Positions 1 through 5,407 of a stretch of DNA of 7,983 bases are shown here, in pieces. The notes below the pieces were generated by a model that worked only from the letters and a program-made list of their open reading frames with translations, did no database searches and was not told the origin of the DNA. Location: positions 1-7,983 of the forward strand of contig CAJMOO010000080.1 of assembly GCA_905215045.1 (NCBI GenBank). Reading direction: 5' to 3'. Each line of letters begins with the position of its first letter. The stretch's first letter is position 1. The stretch comes from an uncultured bacterium. GTDB lineage: Bacteria > Bacillota_A > Clostridia > Lachnospirales > Lachnospiraceae. Both the position numbers and the translations under genes were made by a program.

Positions 1-249
1 CTTGATCTAAACCTGGTTTATATACTACATCAACTGTAAGAAACCCTCTATCTTATTATATCTTTCTTACAATCTTATTCTTAATTTTACATAGAGTGTG
101 GGCAGACAAACCCACATTAAGACATTTTCTTATATTACCATATAGAATTTATCATGTCAATAACTATTTTTAAATACATGAAAAAAGCACCTGAAAATGT
201 TTCTCATCTGCCTTTTTCATTAAATTCTTCACTTCTTTTCACTCTTATC
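1..249. other. AT-rich intergenic region without a recognisable gene
   Basis: No plausible coding frame is visible here; all frames are interrupted and nothing resembles the missing front of the symporter fragment that follows. The region contains two small inverted repeats: TGTAAGAAA at 35-43 with TTTCTTACA at 63-71 (perfect 9-bp arms, 19-base spacer), and TGTGGG at 97-102 with CCCACA at 111-116 (6-bp stem, 8-base loop). Neither has a U-tract of terminator quality. It may be an upstream gene's trailer, or a scar left when the symporter gene lost its 5' part. I cannot tell which. Confidence 0.5.
181..217. terminator. possible weak intrinsic terminator
   Basis: An imperfect hairpin is flanked by an A-run (181-186) and a T-run (213-217). 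The pairs are GCA 187-189 with TGC 209-211, and GAAAA 193-197 with TTCTC 201-205, which has one mismatch on the + strand or a G-U pair on the - strand. It could terminate a gene lying left of the window. The stem is short and interrupted, so this is tentative. Confidence 0.3.
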
Positions 250-279
250 TTGTAATAAAAAGATTTTGTATGTTACACT
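250..279 (+). promoter_or_regulatory. candidate sigma-A promoter before the symporter fragment
   Basis: TTGTAA (250-255) and TACACT (274-279) are separated by 18 bases, and a TG at 271-272 gives an extended -10 (TGnTACACT). Each hexamer matches consensus at 4 of 6 positions. A start near 286 would put the 291-326 hairpin at the very 5' end of the RNA. In an AT-rich region such matches can arise by chance. Confidence 0.35.
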
Positions 280-290
280 AATCATAAACA

Positions 291-330
291 AAGGCGTTGT
301 AAACAGATATATGTTTATAGCGCCTTTTGC
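291..330 (+). terminator. intrinsic terminator or attenuator hairpin
   Basis: AAGGCGTTGTAAAC (291-304) pairs with GTTTATAGCGCCTT (313-326) to make a 14-bp RNA stem with two G-U pairs and an 8-base loop, followed by a short T-run (to 328). On the - strand the tail is poorer. It sits between the candidate promoter (250-279) and the GTG start at 356, so it could be an attenuator for the downstream genes or a leftover terminator of a lost gene. Confidence 0.5.
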
Positions 331-355
331 ATTTATTAAGAAAGGAAATCTTAAC

Positions 356-667
356 GTGGGAATCACTTTAAAACACAACAAACTACTTTTTGCCGCCCCA
401 TGTGCTGCATTTATTGCTGGATTGATCTGGGATAAAGTATCCTCAAGAGTTGCCGTTGCATCTATCTTTATCGGTATGATCTGTGGACTCATTGCTTACT
501 TTATGATTCCTGATGATAATATTAACTATTTTGTAGGTAATGTATTTTCTCTTTGTGTTCCGATCGTTGTTATCATGATCGCCTCTCTATTCGAGAAAGA
601 ACATTTTGATTTTGAACAATTAAAAGCATATCAACCAGATCATCTGGTCCATGCTTCTAAAGAATAG
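356..667 (+). pseudogene. sodium:solute symporter (SSS family), C-terminal remnant
   Basis: The frame encodes about 103 residues from a GTG at 356, which has AAAGGA at 342-347 in front of it. The open frame extends back to 224, and a TTG at 266 is an alternative start, but nothing between 224 and 355 looks like transporter sequence. The recognisable part is the last quarter of an SSS-family Na+/solute symporter: a helix ending in AAFIAGLIWDKVSSRVAVAS, which resembles the family's Leu-Trp-Lys-Arg loop before a Gly-rich helix, followed by two hydrophobic segments and a charged tail. SSS proteins are usually around 450-550 residues, so some 350-400 residues and all of the substrate and sodium sites are gone. 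A transport function is therefore unlikely. The stop codon overlaps the ribosome binding site of the next gene, as expected in an operon. Confidence 0.6.
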
Positions 668-676
668 GAGGTTCTT

Positions 677-853
677 ATGATCAGTTTTACAGCATTTAAA
701 TTATTTATTCTAATTGTCTATGTATGGTTTGCCGTTGGAATTGCAGTAATCAGTGTATTTGCAATTCGAGAATTGTTTAGCTGGTTCAAGGTTCCAAACG
801 AGCATATATCACAAAGCATTCAGAAAGGACCGAGAAAAAATTATGAAATGTAA
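677..853 (+). CDS. small single-span membrane protein, probable symporter accessory peptide
   Basis: This is an intact 58-residue frame with an ideal ribosome binding site, AGGAGG at 666-671, overlapping the stop of the symporter fragment. Residues about 5-31 form one long hydrophobic helix (KLFILIVYVWFAVGIAVISV), followed by an amphipathic, basic C-terminus ending GPRKNYEM. Its stop overlaps the start of the hydrolase gene (ATG at 843), which suggests translational coupling. Small one-span proteins encoded directly after SSS symporters are a recurring clostridial arrangement and are annotated as symporter small accessory proteins. The assignment rests on size, topology and position, not on a residue motif I can prove. 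The partner symporter is truncated here, so the peptide may have no function left even though its frame is undamaged. Confidence 0.65.
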   Translation: MISFTAFKLFILIVYVWFAVGIAVISVFAIRELFSWFKVPNEHISQSIQKGPRKNYEM

Positions 854-1470
854 TGTTGTTTGTATACAAACTTATCCAAAAATGAATCAGAAAGAGGAAA
901 ATCTTTCTCATATGGAAACGCTTCTTCGCAAAGCTATGGAATCTCATCCAGATACTCAACTCATCGTTTTCCCTGAGCTTGCTGTTACTGGTTATCAATG
1001 TGGTGAAAATTTTAAAGATTTGGCTGAAACTGCCATGATTGACTCTACATCCATAAAAAAGATGAATGCTTTAGCTAAGGAATTTCATGTTCATATCGTC
1101 TATGGAATGGCTGAAAAAAGAAGAAGATATCCTTTATAATTCTCAGTTTTTCCTTGATGACACTGGTGTTCTTCTTGGAACTTATCGCAAAGTTCATTTA
1201 TTTGATTCCGAGAAAAATTATTTTACACCTGGCGATCAATTTAAAGTATTTGATACAAAGATCGGTCGTATCGGCTTGTTTATCTGTTATGACGCATTCT
1301 TTCCAGAAACTGCTAGAAGTCTTGATCCATTAGGAAGGATTCTCGCATCGATCAATGATGAAAAAGATGGAATTATCCATGCATCTCTGGATTATGATAT
1401 AGCAAAACAAATGAAGCATGACTATTACACAATGTTGACAGAACGTCGTCCAGATGTTTATATTGCATGA
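843..1470 (+). pseudogene. carbon-nitrogen hydrolase (nitrilase superfamily), frameshifted and internally deleted
   Basis: The start is the ATG at 843, overlapping the preceding stop; the first frame runs to a stop at 1137-1139. Dropping one A from the A6 run at 1114-1119 joins it to the second frame, which ends at 1470, giving a 208-residue product. All three catalytic residues of the family are visible in this joined product: Glu45 in IVFPELAVTGY, Lys116 in TYRKVHLF and Cys148 in GLFICYDAFFPETARSL. Immediately after ETARSL the sequence jumps to DPLGRILASIND and the usual C-terminal end ERRPDVY. Roughly 60-75 residues that normally lie between these motifs (the GAD strand, Trp-containing loop and RAxEN helix) are missing, in frame. 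Family members are usually 260-280 residues. Two independent lesions make this a likely pseudogene. The ancestral substrate (amide, nitrile or carbamoyl amine) cannot be named. Confidence 0.8.
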
Positions 1471-1515
1471 ATGAATATTGTGTCCTATCTTCTCTTTTTA
1501 CGAGAAAGTTTTTAT

Positions 1516-1562
1516 AAAAAAATAGACAGCGCTCTTTTTCATAAGAACGCTGTCTATTTTTT
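1516..1562. terminator. strong bidirectional intrinsic terminator
   Basis: AAAAAATAGACAGCG (1517-1531) pairs perfectly with CGCTGTCTATTTTTT (1548-1562). An inner TCTT/AAGA pairing (1533-1536 with 1543-1546) closes most of the loop. The A-run and T-run give a U-tail on both strands. It lies between the convergent ends of the broken hydrolase gene (+) and the HAD gene (-), so it serves both. Confidence 0.92.
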
Positions 1563-1564
1563 AT

Positions 1565-2221
1565 TTACTTATTTTCCATAATATATTCTATAAGTTTATC
1601 TGAAAATTCCTTCACCACTGTATCTGCCTGATGGAGATCTTGTTTGATCGCTCCTTCTGGTGCATATCCAATGCATTTCATTTTGGCAGATTTGGCTGCC
1701 TTTACTCCTGCTTCGGAATCTTCGACCACGATACAGTTTGCCGCCTTCTGTCCAATTGCCTCAGCCGCCTTTTGAAAGATTTCTGGATCTGGCTTTCCGT
1801 TTTCACATTCGGAACCGCTTATAAATGCTTCAAAGCAGTCTGTAATTCCAAACGTATTCATATTTGTCATGATATCTTCTTTCAATGAAGACGATGCAAC
1901 TGCCAGATGAAATCCTTTTTCCTTTAATGTACGGATCAGATCAACAACCCCAGGCATCGGCTTTAGTCCTTCTTGGTCGATCAACTCTTTTCTGGTTTCG
2001 ACCCACTGATCTATATAATATGGAACTTCTTTATCAAGACTCTCAAATTCTTTCTTCATCTCTGCCCACATATATTCATGCGTCGTACCCAAAAACTTAT
2101 CATGGTAATGCCAGTCAACTTCAATACCTGCTCGTTTTAAGATGAGATGCTTTGCTTTGACATTAAAATATTCTGAATCAGCGATCACACCGTCCATATC
2201 AAAAATCACTGCTGTAATCAT
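1565..2221 (-). CDS. HAD-superfamily hydrolase, beta-phosphoglucomutase/phosphatase-like
   Basis: A 218-residue cytosolic enzyme of the haloacid dehalogenase superfamily, subfamily IA with an alpha-helical cap (about residues 15-90). Motif I is FDMDG with Asp8 (nucleophile) and Asp10 (acid/base). Motif II is the ASSS around residues 109-112, motif III is Lys143 in NGKPDPEIF, and motif IV is VVEDSEAG with Glu167 and Asp168 for Mg2+. The length and the GKPDPEIF and EDSEAG signatures fit the beta-phosphoglucomutase/phosphatase group, which acts on small sugar phosphates; a mutase and a plain phosphatase cannot be told apart by eye. The ATG is backed by AGGAGG (complement at 2227-2232) six bases away. 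It follows the transporter gene by 71 bases with a hairpin in between. The gene appears complete and undamaged. Confidence 0.9.
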   Translation of the reverse strand: MITAVIFDMDGVIADSEYFNVKAKHLILKRAGIEVDWHYHDKFLGTTHEYMWAEMKKEFESLDKEVPYYIDQWVETRKELIDQEGLKPMPGVVDLIRTLKEKGFHLAVASSSLKEDIMTNMNTFGITDCFEAFISGSECENGKPDPEIFQKAAEAIGQKAANCIVVEDSEAGVKAAKSAKMKCIGYAPEGAIKQDLHQADTVVKEFSDKLIEYIMENK

Positions 2222-2240
2222 ACTTTCCTCCTAATAAAAC

Positions 2241-2280
2241 AGAAACGCACAAAATGTTAAGTAGTCATCTGTGCGTTTCT
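2241..2280 (-). terminator. hairpin terminator after the transporter gene, or attenuator before the HAD gene
   Basis: AGAAACGCACA (2241-2251) pairs perfectly with TGTGCGTTTCT (2270-2280), an 11-bp stem with an 18-base loop. On the - strand the stem is followed by GTTTTATT, a modest U-tract. It ends 12 bases after the transporter stop and only about 8 bases before the HAD ribosome binding site, so it probably reduces read-through into the HAD gene. Confidence 0.7.
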
Positions 2281-2291
2281 ATATCTTCTGT

Positions 2292-2321
2292 ATTAAACTG
2301 TAATAAATCCTAATCCTTCAA
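2292..2321 (-). promoter_or_regulatory. candidate promoter for the HAD gene
   Basis: On the - strand TTGAAG (2321-2316) and TTTAAT (2297-2292) are 18 bases apart, matching consensus at 4 and 5 of 6 positions. The site overlaps the last codons of the transporter gene. A start near 2285 would place the 2241-2280 hairpin at the 5' end of the transcript. Confidence 0.35.
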
Positions 2322-3648
2322 GTACTGAGAACACTAAGATTGCAACAATACAGATTGGTGCAATATACTTAACCATAATAAGGAATAGTGATTTTCTCTT
2401 AAATTCCCCAGAGCTTTCAACTTCATCAACAATTACTTTTGGCTTGATGATATAACCGACAAATAAACATGTTAAGAATGCTGCGATCGGCATTAATACA
2501 CTGTTACTGATGAAATCAAAGAAATCAAGGAAGTCAAATCCTAAAATCGTAATATTGCTCCATGCTCCAAATCCTAAAGATGATGGAACTGCTAGTAACA
2601 GAGCAATGATAAACATTGTAATACATGCAGTTCCTCGTTTCATATGGAACTTATCCATCAGAACTGCTACGAGTGTCTCAAGCAGCGAAATGGAAGAGGT
2701 AAGTGCTGCAAGTAACACTAAAATAAAAAATACTGCTGCAATAACACTTGAAAAAGCCATACTGTCAAATACTTTTGGAAGCATCACAAACATCAAAGAT
2801 GGACCTTTTGCAAGCATAGATGAATCTCCGTTTGAGAATGCAAACACAGCTGGTACGATCATAAGTCCTGCAAGGAAAGCAACCCCTGTATCAAAAATCT
2901 CAACCTGTGTGACTGATTTCTCAAGGTCAGCTTTCTTTGGCATATATGATCCGAATGTGATCATAATACCCATAGCAAGTGACATCGAATAAAATAGCTG
3001 TCCAAGTGCAGCTAAGATCGTTGTTGGACTAAATCCTTTTAAATTTGGTTTTAAATAATATACAACTCCAGCCATCGCCCCTGGTCTTGTGATACAGAAT
3101 AAAGAGACTCCGATCAATAAGACGATCAAAACTGGCATCATGATCGTGCTGACACGTTCTACTCCACCTTTGACTCCTCCTACAACAACCACTGTTGTAG
3201 CGATCAGGAATACAAGAACACAGATCATTGGTTCTGCTGATTTGCTGATAAACCCTGTAAAGAATGTATCAGAAGCGGCATTATGAATCCCTCCCTGAAT
3301 TGATAACAGTGCATATTTTGTAACCCATCCACCGATAACACAGTAGTATGGGAAGATAATAAACGGAATGATCGTTGTAAGATATCCGATAAATGTATAC
3401 TTCTTACTGAAGTGTCCGAATGCACGGATCGCACTGGTTCCTGCCTTTCTTCCAAGGGCAACTTCTGTGATCATCAGTGAAAATCCAAATGTTAATGTAA
3501 GGATCAGATAAGTTAATAAAAATGTTCCTCCGCCATATTTGGCTGCAAGATATGGAAATCTCCAGATGTTTCCAAGACCTACGGCAGACCCTGCCGTTGC
3601 AAGAACGAATCCTAAACGGCTCGAGAATCCACTTCTTTCATTACTCAT
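2293..3648 (-). CDS. neurotransmitter:sodium symporter (NSS/SNF) family amino-acid transporter
   Basis: A 451-residue integral membrane protein with about 11 hydrophobic helices, the size of the bacterial 11-helix members MhsT and Tyt1; LeuT is longer. TM1 carries AGSAVGLGNIWRFPY with Gly20, Ala22, Val23 and Asn27 at the sodium-site positions and Arg30 at the external gate, in the same numbering as LeuT. TM3 has FPYYCVIGGW, with Tyr102 matching the LeuT substrate-binding Tyr108. Unwound TM6 reads GQLFYSMSLAMG, with Ser221 in place of LeuT Thr254. TM8 has ALTSSIS, with Thr317 and Ser318 as expected for the second sodium site. The Ala-Met-Gly in TM6 recalls the Gly-Met-Gly of MhsT, which takes large hydrophobic amino acids, so Na+-coupled uptake of such residues is my best guess. 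The start is the ATG at 3648 with AAGAAGG about 12 bases before it. No lesions are seen. Confidence 0.93.
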   Translation of the reverse strand: MSNERSGFSSRLGFVLATAGSAVGLGNIWRFPYLAAKYGGGTFLLTYLILTLTFGFSLMITEVALGRKAGTSAIRAFGHFSKKYTFIGYLTTIIPFIIFPYYCVIGGWVTKYALLSIQGGIHNAASDTFFTGFISKSAEPMICVLVFLIATTVVVVGGVKGGVERVSTIMMPVLIVLLIGVSLFCITRPGAMAGVVYYLKPNLKGFSPTTILAALGQLFYSMSLAMGIMITFGSYMPKKADLEKSVTQVEIFDTGVAFLAGLMIVPAVFAFSNGDSSMLAKGPSLMFVMLPKVFDSMAFSSVIAAVFFILVLLAALTSSISLLETLVAVLMDKFHMKRGTACITMFIIALLLAVPSSLGFGAWSNITILGFDFLDFFDFISNSVLMPIAAFLTCLFVGYIIKPKVIVDEVESSGEFKRKSLFLIMVKYIAPICIVAILVFSVLEGLGFITV

Positions 3649-3677
3649 AATATTAAGTACCTTCTTTCATATATATT

Positions 3678-3745
3678 CAGATACGTAAGGATATGTATCT
3701 GGCTCTGCCGGAGATCTTAGATATGAATCCTACATGGCAGGATTC
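3678..3745 (-). other. cluster of three hairpins between thiC and the transporter gene
   Basis: The 120-base gap holds three separable stems: GAATCCT 3725-3731 with AGGATTC 3739-3745 (7 bp, 7-base loop); ATCT plus GGC pairing with GCC plus AGAT within about 3697-3716, with a 2-base bulge; and CAGATAC 3678-3684 with GTATCTG 3695-3701 (7 bp, 10-base loop). None is followed by a U-tract on the - strand, so they do not look like an intrinsic terminator. They could stabilise or process a thiC-transporter mRNA. The function is unknown. Confidence 0.45.
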
Positions 3746-3768
3746 CCAGCCTGGATGCTGAATTCTAT

Positions 3769-5070
3769 TTAGATGACGTCCACATCTTCTCCGGCAAGGA
3801 CGGCATTCATATTACGTACAGAACACATCTTTCCACACATTGTACATGTATCTTCTCTCTCTGGTGTTGATTCTGCACGGTATCTTCTTGCCTTTTCAGG
3901 ATCAAGAGCAAGTTCGAACTGTTTCTCCCAGTCAAGTTTCTGTCTCGCAGCTGCCATCTGGTTATCCCAATCCATAGCGCCTTTTACACCTTTGGCAATA
4001 TCTGCTGCATGTGCTGCAATCTTGGAAGCCATGATTCCTTCTTTCACATCATCGACATTTGGAAGACGCAGATGTTCTGCTGGTGTTACATAACATAAGA
4101 AGCTTGCTCCAGAAGCTGCAGCGATTGCTCCACCAATTGCAGATGTGATATGGTCATATCCAGGTGCAATATCTGTTACTAGAGGTCCAAGAACATAAAA
4201 TGGTGCTCCATGACAGATCGTCTGCTGGATCTTCATATTCGCCTGAATCTGATCCATTGGCATATGTCCAGGTCCTTCGATCATAACCTGTACATCCTTC
4301 TTCCATGCACGTGCTGTTAATTCTCCTAATGTTACTAATTCTTCGATCTGTGAAATATCACTTGCATCAGCAAGGCATCCTGGACGACATGCATCGCCAA
4401 GGCTTAGCGTTACATCATATTCGTTACAGATATCAAGGATTTCATCATAGTATTCGAAGAATGGATTCTCATTGCCTGTTGCTTCCATCCATGCAAAGAT
4501 CAGAGAACCTCCACGAGACACAATGTTCATCTTACGTTTCATTGCCTTAAAACGTTCCGCTGTGTTTCGGTTGATTCCACAATGGATCGTCATAAAATCT
4601 ACACCATCTTCTGCATGCATCTTAAAAACATCAATCCATTCACGAGATGTGATATCCTTTAATGCTTTATTGTAATAAACAATCGCATCGTAAATAGGTA
4701 CGGTACCAAGGATCGCTGGACATTCATCGACAAGTTTCTTACGAAATACATGAGTATGTCCAAAAGAAGAAAGATCCATGATAGCTTCTGCACCCATCTC
4801 TACGGCTTTATTAACTTTCTCCATCTCAACATCTAAGTTTAAACAGTCTCTGGATGTTCCAAGGTTTACATTGATCTTTGTCTTCAAAGAATTCCCGATT
4901 CCAAATGGTTTTAAACACTTGTGGTTCTTGTTTGCAGGGATGACAATGGTTCCAGCTGCGACTTCTGCCATAAGGTCTTTCACGTCAATTCCTTCATAAG
5001 CAGCAACTGCTTCCATCTCTTTCGTTACAATTCCCTGTCTTGCTGCGTTCATCTGTGTTGTGTACTTCAT
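3769..5070 (-). CDS. thiC: phosphomethylpyrimidine synthase ThiC
   Basis: ThiC is a radical-SAM [4Fe-4S] enzyme that turns aminoimidazole ribotide into HMP phosphate, the pyrimidine half of thiamine. The 433-residue protein is the short form common in clostridia and archaea, without the N-terminal extension of the roughly 600-residue proteobacterial and Bacillus forms. Family signatures in order: [16 protein letters not shown] (about 223-238), [12 protein letters not shown] (264-275), [10 protein letters not shown] (306-315) and [12 protein letters not shown] (326-337). Near the C-terminus, Cys409, Cys412 and Cys416 are the expected cluster ligands, spaced CX2CX3C instead of the CX2CX4C of long forms. 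The start is ATG at 5070 with GGAGG (complement 5080-5084) nine bases upstream. A TPP riboswitch and terminator lie in the 5' leader. No other thiamine-synthesis gene is in the window. Confidence 0.98.
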   Translation of the reverse strand: MKYTTQMNAARQGIVTKEMEAVAAYEGIDVKDLMAEVAAGTIVIPANKNHKCLKPFGIGNSLKTKINVNLGTSRDCLNLDVEMEKVNKAVEMGAEAIMDLSSFGHTHVFRKKLVDECPAILGTVPIYDAIVYYNKALKDITSREWIDVFKMHAEDGVDFMTIHCGINRNTAERFKAMKRKMNIVSRGGSLIFAWMEATGNENPFFEYYDEILDICNEYDVTLSLGDACRPGCLADASDISQIEELVTLGELTARAWKKDVQVMIEGPGHMPMDQIQANMKIQQTICHGAPFYVLGPLVTDIAPGYDHITSAIGGAIAAASGASFLCYVTPAEHLRLPNVDDVKEGIMASKIAAHAADIAKGVKGAMDWDNQMAAARQKLDWEKQFELALDPEKARRYRAESTPEREDTCTMCGKMCSVRNMNAVLAGEDVDVI

Positions 5071-5080
5071 GATTGAAAAC

Positions 5081-5104
5081 CTCCAAAATATAAGATTTTG
5101 GGAG
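5081..5104 (-). promoter_or_regulatory. hairpin covering the thiC Shine-Dalgarno sequence
   Basis: In the transcript CTCC, one bulged C, and AAAAT (5104-5095) pair with ATTTTGGAG (5089-5081) around a 5-base loop. The 3' arm contains most of the GGAGG ribosome binding site, so this fold would block ribosome access. It is separate from the riboswitch terminator some 50 bases upstream. Confidence 0.5.
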
Positions 5105-5153
5105 ACTCTTATTCGGTTTTGTTTATTTTATCATCATTCTGTCTTGTTGAGAT

Positions 5154-5204
5154 AAAAAAAGACAAACTTTAAAAAGCCTGTGATGCTGCTTTACAGTTCG
5201 TCTT
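5154..5204 (-). terminator. riboswitch-controlled intrinsic terminator in the thiC leader
   Basis: On the - strand AAGACGAACT (5204-5195) pairs with AGTTTGTC plus the first U bases (from about 5168), with one G-U pair. An inner AAAGC/GCTTT stem lies in the loop, and a run of seven U (5160-5154) follows. It lies 16 bases past the aptamer and 84 bases before thiC, the normal place for a TPP-responsive transcription terminator. Confidence 0.85.
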
Positions 5205-5219
5205 GTATTCATAGCATCC

Positions 5220-5307
5220 AAATCCCTACGACGGCATTATCCGTATCAGGTCCATGGTCGAAACTCTCGTTTCCTCTCAGCTAAGGTATCACCTTTTAAG
5301 CTCCCAT
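5220..5307 (-). ncRNA. TPP riboswitch (THI element) aptamer
   Basis: Read on the - strand, the conserved THI-box elements appear in order: GGGAGC (5306-5301), CTGAGA (5280-5275), ACCTGAT (5251-5245), GGATAATGCC (5242-5233) and CGTAGGGA (5230-5223). CTGAGA forms the pocket for the pyrimidine ring and the GGATAATGCC region the pyrophosphate-sensing helix. A variable GAAAC/GTTTC hairpin (5273-5260) separates CTGAGA from ACCTGAT, and AAGGT/ACCTT forms a further small hairpin before CTGAGA. In Gram-positive bacteria, binding of thiamine pyrophosphate normally favours termination downstream, switching thiC off when the cofactor is plentiful. Confidence 0.97.
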
Positions 5308-5322
5308 TTCAGTTACACCAAT

Positions 5323-5351
5323 ATTGTACCATCCTAAAAGGCAGATAGCAA
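5323..5351 (-). promoter_or_regulatory. promoter of the thiC transcript
   Basis: On the - strand TTGCTA (5351-5346) and TACAAT (5328-5323) are exactly 17 bases apart, and TGG directly before TACAAT makes an extended -10. Transcription would begin near 5316, just ahead of the TPP aptamer, leaving a leader of about 245 bases. The -35 box lies inside the stem of the terminator at 5336-5380. Confidence 0.7.
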
Positions 5352-5380
5352 GAATTTTGTATCCTTGTTATCTGCCTTTT
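5336..5380 (-). terminator. intrinsic terminator of the NlpC/P60 gene
   Basis: AAAAGGCAGATAGCAAG (5336-5352) pairs with CTTGTTATCTGCCTTTT (5364-5380) over 17 bp with one G-U pair and an 11-base loop. It starts 28 bases after the stop codon of the NlpC gene. The U-tract is only four bases on the - strand, but the stem is long. Confidence 0.8.
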
Positions 5381-5407
5381 GTACTTCTTTATCTTTATAT
5401 TTTTCTT

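Noticed and set aside
35..71. Inverted repeat as an insertion-sequence end
   Set aside because: The arms are only 9 bp, no transposase fragment or target duplication is visible, and AT-rich intergenic DNA yields such repeats by chance.
266..355. TTG start at 266 giving a 133-residue symporter fragment
   Set aside because: The extra 30 residues cover the hairpin at 291-326 and have no transporter character. GTG at 356 with AAAGGA upstream is more plausible, though the gene is a remnant either way.
229..492. Open frame of 87 codons on the - strand
   Set aside because: It is antisense to the symporter remnant, which has recognisable family sequence. The - strand product resembles nothing and has no good binding site.
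1087..1140. Programmed frameshifting in the hydrolase gene
   Set aside because: The heptamer A AAA AAG is present, but the reading frame across it is GAA AAA AGA and the needed shift is +1, not -1. The A6 run is short for transcriptional slippage, and the gene also has a large internal deletion.
2510..2992. Open frame of 160 codons on the + strand
   Set aside because: It lies opposite the transporter gene, whose family motifs run through the same bases. It is a shadow frame.
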